DNA from: Flavobacterium tyrosinilyticum
Lineage (GTDB): Bacteria > Bacteroidota > Bacteroidia > Flavobacteriales > Flavobacteriaceae
Direction: 5' to 3'
Assembly (NCBI RefSeq): GCF_023656565.1
Contig: NZ_JAMOKG010000002.1
Location: 561,930-625,929 of the forward strand
Length of the DNA stretch: 64,000 bases
Position numbers and translations under genes: made by a program. The first letter of the stretch is position 1. Every line of letters starts with the position of its first letter. Shown in pieces: positions 40,233-49,426 of the stretch. The notes below the pieces were generated by a model. It was not told the origin of the DNA and made no database searches. It worked only from the letters and a program-made list of their open reading frames with translations.

Positions 40233-41708
40233 TTATCTCTGTACGTTTCTGATAATTACAGTTTGTCCTCCCTCTTTGTTGGTTTGAGTTCCTGAACCGT
40301 CTGCATTTTTGAATGCATCACTTTGCCATGTGTGCGGGTGAATGTTTACGGTAAAAGTATCTGGAACACCAATGATATCTGAAATATCTTCCATAGCACC
40401 AAACTCCCAGCTTCCTAATCTCATTTCGCCAGTTTGATTGTATAAAGTATTCCAGGCTGCATCGGTTCTTTTGTGATTCATGTTTAACCAAGGTTTATTT
40501 TGCTTTGTAGCAATGCTATATTGCCAGATATATGAATCGTGTTTAGCATCGGCGTAGTAGCTGTCACCATCTTCTTGAATGTAAACGTAGTTCTCTGTTA
40601 CACATAAGTTATCTGGGTTAATAATTCCAGTTCCCGGAGTACTGTCACCTTCAACAGCTAATTCTAAAGTTCCTTTTAACGGATTTGTAGCGTCTAGTTT
40701 CACTTTGTAAACTCTTCCCCACATTGTGTAACCGTCAACAGGAGCGTTGTTAGTTGCTTGACCTGTAGCAGTAAAATAAACTTCTCTATTATTGCTTGCG
40801 CTTCCTTTTCTGTAATCTACGTCTTCAACTCTAGAAAAACGAATCGCTTTTAAGTCGTTAACAGTTGTATTGATAACAGCACCTGTAAGGTTTTTTGCAT
40901 TTGGAATTTCAACAAATTCAACGGGATAGCTGCTATTTAATTTGATATCCGTTTCAACTTGATTTCCATCAGTTCTTTTTAAAGCATATAATTTTCCGTT
41001 AGACAAATCACCAACAGTACTTACATACATAATTAATTGCCCTGCACTTACGTGTGAAGTTGCGTAAGATTGATCTTCACCAATTAGAATTACGGTTTTT
41101 CCTGGATAAGCTTCTTTAGGAAGCGGAACAGCATTTTCCATACTCGCTTTTCCTAAAGCTGGTAAAACTCTGTCTTTTCTTGCTTTATCTGAAGACTGTC
41201 CCAACGGATTGATTCCGTGAACCATACTTTCTTGTCCGCTTTCTCCAGCAGTTAAGAAGATTGGTCCAAATCCGTGAATTTCTGGCGTTGCCAATGTAGC
41301 AGAACACAAACGAGTTAAGCCACCAACACCATCAACAATATAATCACCTTTTACTGGTTTGAAAGTTTTGTCTAAATAAACTCTTGATACAGATTGCAGA
41401 ATTTCGTGGTTAGTAATCATGATATATCCATCACCATTTGGATCTTTCATTAATCCAGCTCCATCAGGCTGTGCACCATACACAAAAGAAGGAGATTCTG
41501 CAAGAACATCTGTACTAGCAATTAAAGTACTGATTTTTAGATTTTCAAAACCTGTCATTGGATAAACAAAAGGTGGCACTTTTGAATGTGAAGTAAAATC
41601 GATACTAGCATTTACACTATTCGAATCTTTGTCATCATTTTGGCAGCTTATTACAGAAAGGCCTGCAATTCCAAGCAAGGTAATTGATTTTAAAAAGTTA
41701 GCTTTCAT
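40233..41708 (-). CDS. PhoX-like (DUF839) lipoprotein
   Basis: About 491 residues from the ATG at 41708; an in-frame ATG 51 bases further upstream would put 17 residues before the signal peptide. Lipobox VISC followed by QNDDKD. The mature protein has the DUF839/PhoX pattern (QPDGAGLMKDPNGDGYIMIT, DNLCVTENYVYIQEDGD, an acidic metal-binding class of propeller). PhoX enzymes are calcium/iron-dependent phosphatases; whether this one is active cannot be decided from motifs alone. Upstream of and on the same strand as the di-heme peroxidase. Confidence 0.75.
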   Translation of the reverse strand: MKANFLKSITLLGIAGLSVISCQNDDKDSNSVNASIDFTSHSKVPPFVYPMTGFENLKISTLIASTDVLAESPSFVYGAQPDGAGLMKDPNGDGYIMITNHEILQSVSRVYLDKTFKPVKGDYIVDGVGGLTRLCSATLATPEIHGFGPIFLTAGESGQESMVHGINPLGQSSDKARKDRVLPALGKASMENAVPLPKEAYPGKTVILIGEDQSYATSHVSAGQLIMYVSTVGDLSNGKLYALKRTDGNQVETDIKLNSSYPVEFVEIPNAKNLTGAVINTTVNDLKAIRFSRVEDVDYRKGSASNNREVYFTATGQATNNAPVDGYTMWGRVYKVKLDATNPLKGTLELAVEGDSTPGTGIINPDNLCVTENYVYIQEDGDSYYADAKHDSYIWQYSIATKQNKPWLNMNHKRTDAAWNTLYNQTGEMRLGSWEFGAMEDISDIIGVPDTFTVNIHPHTWQSDAFKNADGSGTQTNKEGGQTVIIRNVQR

Positions 41709-41866
41709 AATTGTTTTTGTGTTTTTTTTGATTACGACAAAGCTATCTTTCAAAAACAAAATACAGGTTATGGCTATTTTTCTTTTTTGCTAATTTTTAT
41801 AAGTCTAGTATTATTAAATGGTAAATTATAGTGTTTAAATGTAAAGTTAAGATTCATAAAAAAATC

Positions 41867-42499
41867 TTAAGGTTTGAAAAGCTGATTTAAATTAATTGCT
41901 TTTTTCTCTCTCAATTTCTTTACAATCTTAAGAAAAGCAATGGCAGTGATGTAGGCATCGCCCAGTGCTGTGTGGCGATCTTTCTTAGAAATATCAAATT
42001 TGTCTGCAAGATCATCTAAGGTGTAATGATCCTTTCGTTCAAATAAATGAGATTGAATTAAAGTCTTTTTATACAAATATGCCGTGTCTAAGGTTTTATT
42101 CGTTAAATGAGGAAGTCCGTTTCTTTCTAAAGCTTTATTAATCATTGTAACATCAAAAATAGTATGATGTGCAATGATAATGGAGTCTCCTAGAAAATCT
42201 AGAAATTGCTGTAATGCCTCCAATTCAGTAGGACGTTTAATCAGTAAATCTTTTAAAATACCATGAATCTGAGCGGTCGATTTATCGTAATGATCTTGTT
42301 CTAAATACACTTCAAAACTTTCCTGAACATTAATAACCCCATTCTGAAGAACTAGTGCGCCAATGCATAAAATACGGTCATTTTCGTAATCAAAACCAGT
42401 TGTTTCGGTATCCAAAACCACAAAACGAGTTTCTTCGATTGTAATATTTTCATCGAATAGATTATTCTCTTCTTTTTTCCAAAAATTAAATAAACTCAT
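41867..42499 (-). CDS. DEDDh 3'-5' exonuclease (DnaQ-like)
   Basis: 210 residues. The DEDDh acidic residues are seen in VLDTETTGF (ExoI), AHHTIFDVTM (ExoII) and DRHTALGDAY (ExoIII His and Asp). It is a stand-alone exonuclease of the polymerase III epsilon family, cytoplasmic. It begins two bases after the DUF294 protein gene on the same strand, an often-seen pair in this phylum, so the two are probably co-translated. The exact DNA or RNA substrate is unknown. Confidence 0.88.
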   Translation of the reverse strand: MSLFNFWKKEENNLFDENITIEETRFVVLDTETTGFDYENDRILCIGALVLQNGVINVQESFEVYLEQDHYDKSTAQIHGILKDLLIKRPTELEALQQFLDFLGDSIIIAHHTIFDVTMINKALERNGLPHLTNKTLDTAYLYKKTLIQSHLFERKDHYTLDDLADKFDISKKDRHTALGDAYITAIAFLKIVKKLREKKAINLNQLFKP

Positions 42500-42501
42500 T
42501 A

Positions 42502-44421
42502 TTATACTAGATTTGAGATATTAAAACGCACCGAAATAAGTTCCTGAAGTTCCTTAATGGTTTTAAAAGTACGTTTCAGCTTAATTTTTTCCATTTTGGT
42601 CAAAGATTCCAATTCGATAAACTGACCAGAATCATGATGCAAAAGACCTTGTTTGGTTCTAAATTTCAATAAAGCTTTGAACGAATAAGAGCACGATAAA
42701 TACAATTCTCTATTGTTAGGTTCCAGTTCTGCTAATTTCTCAAAGCGCTCTGCTGTATTGCTAATCGATTTTATCGAATGGGATAAAATTAAGACACGCG
42801 CAGCATCTGTCAACGGCATTAAAGCTCTTCGTTTGATGTCAAAATTATCTTTGTTTGCACCATCTTGCTCTACCAAAAATTGTCTAAAGAAACCAGTAGG
42901 AGAAGGGCTTTGAAGAGCACCACTTACCAAATGCATATAAAAAATAGGATTTGCTTTTAAATCTTCAAAAATATAATCAGACAATTGATCTGCTACTTCG
43001 GTATCTCCGTAAGTTAAACTATAATCAAAGAAAATAAAGGACAATAGAACTTCATTTTTACCCGGATTTGTAATCCAATGATGCACATGGCTTTTCCATT
43101 CGTCCACACTCATACACCATTTTGGGTTCGAGGCCATCATTTCGGCAGGACAATAATCGTATCCAATTTCAAAAAGCCCTTTATTGACAAGTCCGGCAAA
43201 TTTTAGAAAATAGATTTTAGTTTCTTCTCTAAAAACTTCATTCACATTTTCATAAACAATCGCATTATCTTGATCTGTATGTAACATTTGCTCGCCGCGA
43301 CCTTGACTTCCAAGCGCTAGCCAAGCAAATTTTACGGGTGGCGGACTGCTCATTTTTTCTAAGCAAATCTCAATAACACGAGTGGTGCAGGCTTCGTTAA
43401 GTTCGGTGATGATTTTCGTAATCAAAGTCATCGGAATATTTTGATCCAAATAACCTTGAAGTAATTGCATAATACGATTGCGAATAGGTTTTATTTCCTT
43501 AATTTTTTTAGTTCGCTTTAAGGCTTTAATTAAAACCGCAGGATTGTTTCCGAGTGCAACCATTACATCATGTTTCGATAAAATCCCGACTGCTTTGCTA
43601 TTTACCGTTCCATCTTTCGTTAAACACAAATGGCTGATGTTACTTTTCATCATTGCCATTTGCGCCTCAGTTACTGTCATTTTTTTAGGATACGTAATAA
43701 CAGGTTTGGTCATTATCGTTTCGGCAGTGGTTGTAATAGGAAAATCTCCTGTAACGATTTTATTTCGAAGATCTTTATCTGTCAAAATACCAATCGGAAG
43801 CATTTCGTCTACGATTAAAATTGCACCGACTTTCTTTTTATTCATAATTTTTGCAATCTCTTTTACCGTAGTTGACGGACTGCAGGTTACAATTTTTTTT
43901 GAATATTTTATGGGCGCCAAGTCAAAAGAATGATTGCTCGAATGCAGGTTTTCATTTAACTGATCATCACCATACAATTTATCTTTGTGAATATCGGAAT
44001 AAGGATTTCGAGTATTCGAAGCATAACTTTCAATCAAGAAATTACCAACGTTTCTATTCTCGAGTGCATAAGGTTTAAAAACTGCAATAGGAATGGCGTA
44101 CAAAATACTTTCTTCGTGAGCGACCGCTTCCATGATATAATTTTCTTGTGCCAATAACGGACGCAATCCAAAAATATCGCCTTCATCACACATATCTAAA
44201 ACGGTATTTTTAGTGCTTTTTTTTAGTGCAACAGCACCTTTATGAACCACATAAAAAGAATCGTGAGTTTTGTCGTTTTCAGCAAAAATGACAGCATCTT
44301 TTTCTTTATAAATAATAGAAATCTGTTCAGATAGCTTTTCTAAATCTCTCTGATGAAGAAAATTAAACGGCGGATAATTCTTTAAAAAATCGGCAACTCG
44401 CTGCGAAATGGTATTTTTCAT
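42502..44421 (-). CDS. cNMP-binding / CBS / DUF294 nucleotidyltransferase-like protein
   Basis: 639 residues. Cyclic-nucleotide-binding-like domain (about 20-135, FAENDKTHDSFYVVHKGAVA), two CBS motifs (about 175-300: KKVGAILIVDEMLPIGILTD, SKAVGILSKHDVMVAL), a nucleotidyltransferase-like DUF294 domain with the GSQGRGEQMLHTDQDNA motif (acidic pair D-x-D), and a helical C-terminal domain. A likely regulator responding to nucleotides; no target known. Paired with the exonuclease gene downstream. Confidence 0.85.
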   Translation of the reverse strand: MKNTISQRVADFLKNYPPFNFLHQRDLEKLSEQISIIYKEKDAVIFAENDKTHDSFYVVHKGAVALKKSTKNTVLDMCDEGDIFGLRPLLAQENYIMEAVAHEESILYAIPIAVFKPYALENRNVGNFLIESYASNTRNPYSDIHKDKLYGDDQLNENLHSSNHSFDLAPIKYSKKIVTCSPSTTVKEIAKIMNKKKVGAILIVDEMLPIGILTDKDLRNKIVTGDFPITTTAETIMTKPVITYPKKMTVTEAQMAMMKSNISHLCLTKDGTVNSKAVGILSKHDVMVALGNNPAVLIKALKRTKKIKEIKPIRNRIMQLLQGYLDQNIPMTLITKIITELNEACTTRVIEICLEKMSSPPPVKFAWLALGSQGRGEQMLHTDQDNAIVYENVNEVFREETKIYFLKFAGLVNKGLFEIGYDYCPAEMMASNPKWCMSVDEWKSHVHHWITNPGKNEVLLSFIFFDYSLTYGDTEVADQLSDYIFEDLKANPIFYMHLVSGALQSPSPTGFFRQFLVEQDGANKDNFDIKRRALMPLTDAARVLILSHSIKSISNTAERFEKLAELEPNNRELYLSCSYSFKALLKFRTKQGLLHHDSGQFIELESLTKMEKIKLKRTFKTIKELQELISVRFNISNLV

Positions 44422-44489
44422 TTGGTTAGATTAGAGTTCTAATGTACTATTTAAAATAGAAATGTAAAAGAAACACGTTTGTTTTTTTA

Positions 44490-44568
44490 GGTACAAAGGG
44501 ACAAAGATTCAGAGTTGCAAAGTTTAAAAAATGAGAATAAAAAAACTTTGAGACTTTGTGTCTGTTGC
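44490..44568. repeat. Octamer-phased intergenic repeat
   Basis: An eight-base periodic stretch (GGTACAAA, GGGACAAA, GATTCAGA, GTTGCAAA) is followed by a partly inverse part (AAACTTTGAGACTTTGTGTC), so the whole can fold. It lies between the DUF294 gene and the small lipoprotein gene and belongs to a family of such repeats in this window. Confidence 0.6.
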
Positions 44569-44592
44569 AAAAAAAAAGCTCCCAAATGGAGC
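44569..44592 (-). terminator. Terminator of the small lipoprotein gene
   Basis: On the - strand, stem GCTCC / GGAGC with loop ATTTG, followed by a run of nine T. It lies 10 bases after the stop codon at 44602. Confidence 0.75.
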
Positions 44593-44601
44593 CTTTATGA
44601 T

Positions 44602-44973
44602 TTAGTCAACTTTATAAACTGTTCCTCGCTGTTTTTCTTCAGAACCAACCAAGCCAAATTCGAAAGTATAAGAATCTTTAGAAGTGTTTAAAATCTTCAT
44701 GCTGATTGCCTTTTCTTCAGCCATATTTTTAGGATGTTTCTTTTGCAGCACGTACTCACAGTCACTTACCCAGCGTATTGTAGCAGTGTCGGTTTTTCCT
44801 TCGTAAGTTTCAATTTCAATATCGTCTTTACGCTCAAAATATGTTGTTTTTTTTACGCCGTTGACATCTGTTTCAAATTTGAATTTCCCTGTTTTAAAAT
44901 CCTTGCAATTATGTTCTGCATTATAGCATGAAACTAAAGCTAGAAAAGGGAATAAGAATGCTATTTTTTTCAT
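44602..44973 (-). CDS. Small lipoprotein of unknown function
   Basis: 123 residues, lipobox LVSC followed by YNAEHN. The mature part has a strand-rich pattern (GKFKFETDVNGVKKTTYFER, TIRWVSDCEYVLQKKH, FEFGLVG) with a single inner Cys in SDCEY. Short lipoproteins of this type are common in Flavobacteria, and some databases label similar ones DNA topoisomerase IV by mistake; nothing here supports that. Its own terminator follows. Confidence 0.7.
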   Translation of the reverse strand: MKKIAFLFPFLALVSCYNAEHNCKDFKTGKFKFETDVNGVKKTTYFERKDDIEIETYEGKTDTATIRWVSDCEYVLQKKHPKNMAEEKAISMKILNTSKDSYTFEFGLVGSEEKQRGTVYKVD

Positions 44974-45027
44974 TTTAATTAAGTTGTTTTTTTAGAGCTA
45001 GAGATTTCATTTTTATGTCACAAAAAG

Positions 45028-45051
45028 GTCTTCGACTTCGCTCAGACTGAC
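45028..45051. repeat. Dispersed CTTCGACTTCGCTCAG repeat, copy 1
   Basis: GTCTTCGACTTCGCTCAGAC then TGAC. Three more copies (two direct, one inverted) lie at 51855-51985. This short GC-rich repeat is typical of intergenic DNA in Flavobacterium. Confidence 0.7.
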
Positions 45052-45058
45052 AAACGGG

Positions 45059-45634
45059 TCATTTCAATCTTTTTAACTCATCATCGGTAAAGTTCTTGAT
45101 TTCTTTTTCTTTGGCAAACTTTTCAGCATTATAATTTCCCGATTTGTTTTTCGGAATCGATAAACTATTCCATTCACTGTTTTTCAGCTGTTTGGCATAA
45201 AAAACAATCTGTCCGACATGATACGGATAATGTGCCAATTGACGATTTATAGCTTCTATAACCGTATGGCCTTCATTTCTGATATAAATAATGTCCGAAA
45301 GTTGTTCTGGTTTTAAGTTTTCAAGAGCATTTTCGAGACAATTCCATCCTTTATTCCAAAGCTCAAGAACTTCATCTTTAGATTGTAAGTCATTTTCAAA
45401 TTCAGAATCTCTATTGCGCCATTCTTTTTCACCATCGGTTGTAAGAAAATCAGTCCAGCGAGACAGCATATTGCCTGAAATATGTTTTATTATTGTCGCG
45501 ATGCTGTTGGTGTCTTCATTTACGGAAATAAAAAGCTGTTGAGGTTCAAGTTGGTCAATGGCTTTTTCGCCAAGCATTTTATAATACAAAAACTGCTTTC
45601 TGGCACTTTCTAGATAAGATTGATCGGCACTCAT
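45059..45634 (-). CDS. DinB-like protein, DUF1572 family
   Basis: 191 residues. A helical bundle protein with HISGNMLSRWTDFLTTDGE, then AINRQLAHYPYHVGQIVFY, which carry the histidines of the DinB/YfiT-like metal site (H in IIKHISGN, H in LAHYPYHVGQ). Members of the superfamily include thiol transferases, but this subfamily is uncharacterised. It is two bases from the pentapeptide repeat gene on the same strand. Confidence 0.8.
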   Translation of the reverse strand: MSADQSYLESARKQFLYYKMLGEKAIDQLEPQQLFISVNEDTNSIATIIKHISGNMLSRWTDFLTTDGEKEWRNRDSEFENDLQSKDEVLELWNKGWNCLENALENLKPEQLSDIIYIRNEGHTVIEAINRQLAHYPYHVGQIVFYAKQLKNSEWNSLSIPKNKSGNYNAEKFAKEKEIKNFTDDELKRLK

Positions 45635-45636
45635 AA

Positions 45637-46209
45637 CTAAACGATTTTGATATCATATTTATCTAATAATCCGACAATTCCTTCTGTAGAAAATTGTGCT
45701 TTTTTCATCGGATTAAATTCGGGATCGATTTTGTAATTGTAAGCCGTTTTAAAATTGACCGATGCTAATTGTGTTTCATTAAAAATAGCGCCATCAAGAT
45801 CGCAATTATCAAAAACGGAACTCGTTAAATTGGTTCCAATAAAAGTTACTTCACGAACAGAAGAATTAATGAACTTAGTTTTTGGCATTTTTTTGTTTGA
45901 AAACAATGCATAATCGAGAACGCATTCATCAAAATAAACTTGAAATAGAAAATCATCACATTCGTTAAATGCAATCCCTAGAAGTTTACAATTTTTAAAA
46001 GTGACGTTCTTTAAACTTGTTCCTGCCAAACTTGTCATTGATAAATTACAATCAATAAACTCGCAGTCAAGAAAGGTATTAGAATTGAAATTGCTATTGG
46101 AAAAGTCGCAGTTTTTAAAAACACAATCTTCAAACTCGCGATTGTTTATTTTCTTATCAATATAAACAACTTTCTCAAATGTTTTCTGAATGTGAATTAG
46201 AGCTTCCAT
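45637..46209 (-). CDS. Pentapeptide repeat protein
   Basis: 190 residues made mostly of pentapeptide repeats (A/C/S-[D/N]-[L/F]-x-x pattern: FKNCDFSNSNFNSNTFLDCE, SSVFDNCDLDGAIFNETQLA), which fold as a right-handed quadrilateral beta-helix. Some relatives (Qnr type) mimic DNA and protect topoisomerases, but I see nothing that places this one in that group. Its ATG overlaps the end of the decayed toxin gene. Confidence 0.85.
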   Translation of the reverse strand: MEALIHIQKTFEKVVYIDKKINNREFEDCVFKNCDFSNSNFNSNTFLDCEFIDCNLSMTSLAGTSLKNVTFKNCKLLGIAFNECDDFLFQVYFDECVLDYALFSNKKMPKTKFINSSVREVTFIGTNLTSSVFDNCDLDGAIFNETQLASVNFKTAYNYKIDPEFNPMKKAQFSTEGIVGLLDKYDIKIV

Positions 46210-46511
46210 GAATGTTTTTTTGGTTTTTGAGCATTGTGGCGTACTCGAAGGATATATATTACTTCTTCCGTTACTTGATAAGAGACTCCATAATCGTAAA
46301 TAGAATAAACTCTAAAACTACCATCATTGTTGGCCTTTTGATTATCGAGTTTATAAATTTCAGGTTTTGTTTTTAAAATTTCAGTGCTGTCGAAAATTGT
46401 ATTAACAACTTTATCAGCGATTTTTAAGTGATTTACTTTCAAAGAAAATGTAAAAATGAATGTCTTCTAATTGATCTAAGCATCTTTTGACCAGATTATT
46501 TTCTTCCCCAT
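46197..46511 (-). pseudogene. Frameshifted RelE/ParE-type toxin
   Basis: The ATG at 46511 overlaps the antitoxin 3' end and reads MGKKIIWSKDA, a normal RelE/ParE start, then hits TAG. Shifting frame near 46478-46483 gives LDQLEDIHFYIFFESKSLK, and shifting again at the five-T run (46421-46425) restores the last 80 residues (LKIADKVVNTIFDSTEIL, VIYILRVRHNAQKPKKH). Two opposite one-base changes thus break the gene. An 81-residue frame from 46442 is still open but lacks the first helix pair. Confidence 0.7.
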
Positions 46512-46726
46512 TTTTTTGCAATTTCTTTCGCTTGATCTTCAGTATAGAAATTACCTTTTTTAATGCTACCTAAAGCATTTTCTATATCTAAATTATAAGC
46601 TGCATCTGAATCAATAGCGGTATTATTTATTGATTGTAAAAGATGTTTTAGTTTTTCTACAAAAGATGGATCCTGTACTTTATCAATTTCTTTATGAATC
46701 CAATTTATTTCTGCTTGTATATCCAT
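46496..46726 (-). CDS. Antitoxin of the broken RelE/ParE module
   Basis: 76 residues, intact. Starts MDIQAEINWIHKEIDKVQDP and ends KEIAKKWGRK. The short helical layout and 16-base overlap with the toxin start are usual for small antitoxins of this class in Bacteroidota. With the toxin frameshifted it may now be without a partner, or may cross-act on another toxin. No DNA-binding motif obvious. Confidence 0.65.
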   Translation of the reverse strand: MDIQAEINWIHKEIDKVQDPSFVEKLKHLLQSINNTAIDSDAAYNLDIENALGSIKKGNFYTEDQAKEIAKKWGRK

Positions 46727-46753
46727 GACAAAGAGTTTTAGTAAAGATACGAA

Positions 46754-46975
46754 TTAGTCATTAAATATACCTTTCATAATAATTTTCAATCCCAAAAAGA
46801 TCAAAAGCATAGAACTCAGACAAGCCACAATTCCAATTCCTAAAACAAGATAATGCCAGTTGGTATGCTGATTCATAAAAGCATTATAAATCAATGTTGG
46901 GCCAAGAAACATTAAAGGCAGAGCGCCTGATAGATATTTCACTCCTTTTTTTAGTAATTCTTTATTTGTTGCCAT
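46754..46975 (-). CDS. Small two-helix membrane protein (DUF6095-like)
   Basis: 73 residues with two transmembrane helices (LSGALPLMFLGPTLIYNAFM and YLVLGIGIVACLSSMLLIFL) and short charged ends. Small proteins of this kind lie next to murQ in flavobacterial genomes and are grouped as DUF6095. Function unknown. Confidence 0.7.
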   Translation of the reverse strand: MATNKELLKKGVKYLSGALPLMFLGPTLIYNAFMNQHTNWHYLVLGIGIVACLSSMLLIFLGLKIIMKGIFND

Positions 46976-47017
46976 CTTTTTGTTTCAATTTTAAGGTTGC
47001 AAGTTGCTAGCTTTTAT

Positions 47018-47135
47018 TTAACCGCAAAGTACGCTAAGTTTTTTATATGCTATATTTTTATAATGACAAAGTTCGCAAAGTTTTAGATAAAAACCTTGCG
47101 AACCTTGCGTAAATCTTAGTGTTCTTTGCGGTTAA
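47018..47135. repeat. Intergenic inverted repeat of the AACCGCAAAG type
   Basis: TTAACCGCAAAG ... CGCTAAG at the left is mirrored by CTTAG ... CTTTGCGGTTAA at the right, with inner GCAAAG-type octamers. The region can fold as a long imperfect hairpin between murQ and the DUF6095-like gene. Confidence 0.65.
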
Positions 47136-47155
47136 ACAACCATTCAGAAGTCTTT

Positions 47156-47968
47156 TTATTTTTTATAATTGTCGACAGCATTTCTTACGCTGCCATACTT
47201 TTTCAATAATTCAGAAGCTTCGTCATACGAAACTGAAATTTCATCCATAATCATTTTTACGCCACGATCTACCAGTTTTACATTACTTAACTGCATATCT
47301 ACCATTTTGTTTCCTCTTACTTTTCCTAACTTAATCATAGCTGCAGTCGAAATCATGTTTAAAACCAGTTTCTGTGCAGTTCCGGCTTTCATTCTTGAGC
47401 TTCCGGTTACAAATTCTGGCCCAACTACAACTTCAATAGGAAATTGCGCCGTCAGTGCCAACGGACTTCCTGCATTACAAGTAATACAACCTGTAATAAT
47501 ATTGTTTTGGTTACAAGTTTCTAATCCGCCGATAACATACGGAGTTGTTCCCGAAGCGGCAATTCCGATTACAACATCATTAGAATCAATTTTATGGTTT
47601 TGAAGATCAATCCAAGCTTGTGTAGGATTATCTTCTGCGTTTTCTACTGCGCGTCTAATTGCTGTGTCGCCACCTGCAATAATGCCATTTACTAAATCAA
47701 AAGGAACGCCAAAAGTGGGCGGACATTCAGAAGCATCAACAACACCAAGTCGGCCAGAAGTTCCTGCTCCAATATAAAACAATCTGCCGCCAATTTTTAA
47801 TTTGTCGACTATCTGCGGAATCAAAGCTTCTATTTGTGGCAAAGCTTTTTCGACTGCATAAGGCACAGTTTTATCTTCCTGGTTTATATTAGATAACAAT
47901 TCATGAACAGACATCTTCTCTAAATGTTCATATTTTGAGGCTTGTTCAGTAGTTTTCGTAAATGTCAT
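47156..47968 (-). CDS. murQ: N-acetylmuramic acid 6-phosphate etherase
   Basis: About 270 residues from the ATG at 47968 (an upstream TTG at 47992 is possible but adds eight residues atypical of the family). SIS domain with GAGTSGRLGVVDASECPP and IAASGTTPYVIGGLE; SSRMKAGTAQKLVLNM is the family signature. It cleaves the lactyl ether of MurNAc-6-phosphate to give GlcNAc-6-phosphate in cell-wall recycling. A -7-like box (TAATTTTG on the - strand, 47990-47997) lies just upstream. Confidence 0.93.
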   Translation of the reverse strand: MTFTKTTEQASKYEHLEKMSVHELLSNINQEDKTVPYAVEKALPQIEALIPQIVDKLKIGGRLFYIGAGTSGRLGVVDASECPPTFGVPFDLVNGIIAGGDTAIRRAVENAEDNPTQAWIDLQNHKIDSNDVVIGIAASGTTPYVIGGLETCNQNNIITGCITCNAGSPLALTAQFPIEVVVGPEFVTGSSRMKAGTAQKLVLNMISTAAMIKLGKVRGNKMVDMQLSNVKLVDRGVKMIMDEISVSYDEASELLKKYGSVRNAVDNYKK

Positions 47969-48089
47969 TTTATCGTTATTTAGACTCGTCAAAATTAATA
48001 TATTTTATTTCAATCTTGCAAAGTCTCAGAGATTTAAAATCAATTTTTTTCTTCTATTTTTTCTCTCTAAAGACGGTTTTATTGTGGCT

Positions 48090-48118
48090 TTGTTACAAAA
48101 ACGAAAATATTATATTTG
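48090..48118 (+). promoter_or_regulatory. Candidate promoter of the AraC-family gene
   Basis: TTG at 48090-48092 (TTTG from 48089) and TATATTTG at 48111-48118, spacing 18 bases, match the Bacteroidota -33/-7 pattern. The start codon is 18 bases after the -7 box, giving a very short leader. Confidence 0.55.
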
Positions 48119-48136
48119 TCTAATATAAAAAGATAG

Positions 48137-49270
48137 ATGGATCAATTAGATTTACTACAGGGAATTGCTCGAATTTCTGTTTTCGTTTCCTTATTAATGG
48201 CATTTTTTCTGCTGACCGTTAAAACAGAAAATAAACTGGCAAACCGCTTATTTGCTTTGTTCTTTATTTTTTCGGCAATTGATCTTAGCGGTTTTTTTAT
48301 GTATCTGTATACAGAAGATCACAGAAATTTAGAAATTTTCAGAGCAACTTTCTGTTTACTGGGAATGCCATCATTTTATTTGTATGTTTTATCTGTATGT
48401 TATTCAGACTTTAAATTAAAATGGAAACATCTCATTCATTTGCTTCCTTTTGTAATAGTCAATTTAATTTTTATACCAAGAATATATTTAAGTATTGTAA
48501 ATGGCAACTTCATAGGTCCTTTAAATGAAATGTCTGAGATCTATTTTATACAGATTTTAATAGAATTTCAGTACGTTTTTTATATTGTAAGTGTGTTTTT
48601 AATCTTGAAGAAATACAAAGAAATTTATCTAGAAAACTACACCAATCCGAGCGTTTCTACCTATAAATGGCTTTTTCAAATGACATGCGTGTTTCTTATT
48701 GCACATTCTATTGTCCTTTTAAAAAATATATTGAGGTATAGCGGTTTTAAAGAAGTGTTTTTGTGGGCAAATGTCCTTGTTGGAACCATAGCTTTATTTA
48801 TAACATGCTGGTTTATCATGAAAGCTTTAAAATACCCAGAACTTTTTAGGGGTGTAAATTCTAAATTAGTATTAACAAAAGATATTCTCCCTGAAATTGA
48901 TGAAAAACCAGAAGCTGTAAACCAGCAAAATGATTTGATCAATGCACAAATTACTACTTTAAAACAATATATGAACGAGAAAGAACCATTTCTCGATCCG
49001 TCGCTCACTATTCAGGAATTGGCGAATCAGATTAGTATTCCTGTTCGCGATTTGTCTATTTTAATAAATCATCATATCGATCAGCATTTTTTTGATTTTG
49101 TAAATGAATATCGAATTCAAAAAGCCATGGGAATTTTGAGAGATCAATCAAAAAATCAATTAACTGTTCTAGAAATCTTGTACGAAGTTGGTTTTAACTC
49201 CAAATCTTCTTTTAATACTTCATTTAAAAAGTATACCAATTTAACCCCAACAGCCTACAGAAATAGCTAA
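48137..49270 (+). CDS. AraC-family regulator with membrane-spanning N-terminus
   Basis: 377 residues. The first about 235 hold seven or so hydrophobic helices; the last about 100 form an AraC-type double helix-turn-helix (TIQELANQISIPVRDLSILI, VLEILYEVGFNSKSSFNTSF, KKYTNLTPTAYR). Such membrane-bound AraC proteins are common in Bacteroidota. It lies upstream of, and points toward, the outer-membrane beta-barrel gene, with a strong terminator between; it may regulate that gene (inference). Confidence 0.87.
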   Translation: MDQLDLLQGIARISVFVSLLMAFFLLTVKTENKLANRLFALFFIFSAIDLSGFFMYLYTEDHRNLEIFRATFCLLGMPSFYLYVLSVCYSDFKLKWKHLIHLLPFVIVNLIFIPRIYLSIVNGNFIGPLNEMSEIYFIQILIEFQYVFYIVSVFLILKKYKEIYLENYTNPSVSTYKWLFQMTCVFLIAHSIVLLKNILRYSGFKEVFLWANVLVGTIALFITCWFIMKALKYPELFRGVNSKLVLTKDILPEIDEKPEAVNQQNDLINAQITTLKQYMNEKEPFLDPSLTIQELANQISIPVRDLSILINHHIDQHFFDFVNEYRIQKAMGILRDQSKNQLTVLEILYEVGFNSKSSFNTSFKKYTNLTPTAYRNS

Positions 49271-49310
49271 AAATAAAGGGTTTGTAAAAAGTCGAACGCC
49301 TTGCCTATAT

Positions 49311-49356
49311 AAAGTCGAACCAATTTCTATTTGAGAAAATGGTTCGACTTTTTTTG
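49311..49356 (+). terminator. Terminator after the AraC-family gene
   Basis: Long stem AAAGTCGAACCA-TTTC / GAAAATGGTTCGACTTT with a T run. A partial direct copy of the left arm (AAAGTCGAAC at 49288-49297) lies just before it. Confidence 0.8.
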
Positions 49357-49426
49357 TCGGTCGCGTAGGAAGATTTTCTAAGGCAACTTTGCTTCAAATT
49401 AATCGAACAAGTTAAAATTAGAAATC

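Noticed and set aside
44602..44973. DNA topoisomerase IV fragment
   Set aside because: It is a short lipoprotein with no topoisomerase motif; the true parE and parC genes are intact at 3953-8587.
47969..47992. TTG start of murQ
   Set aside because: The extra eight residues are atypical and the candidate -7 box would overlap the TTG; ATG at 47968 is preferred.
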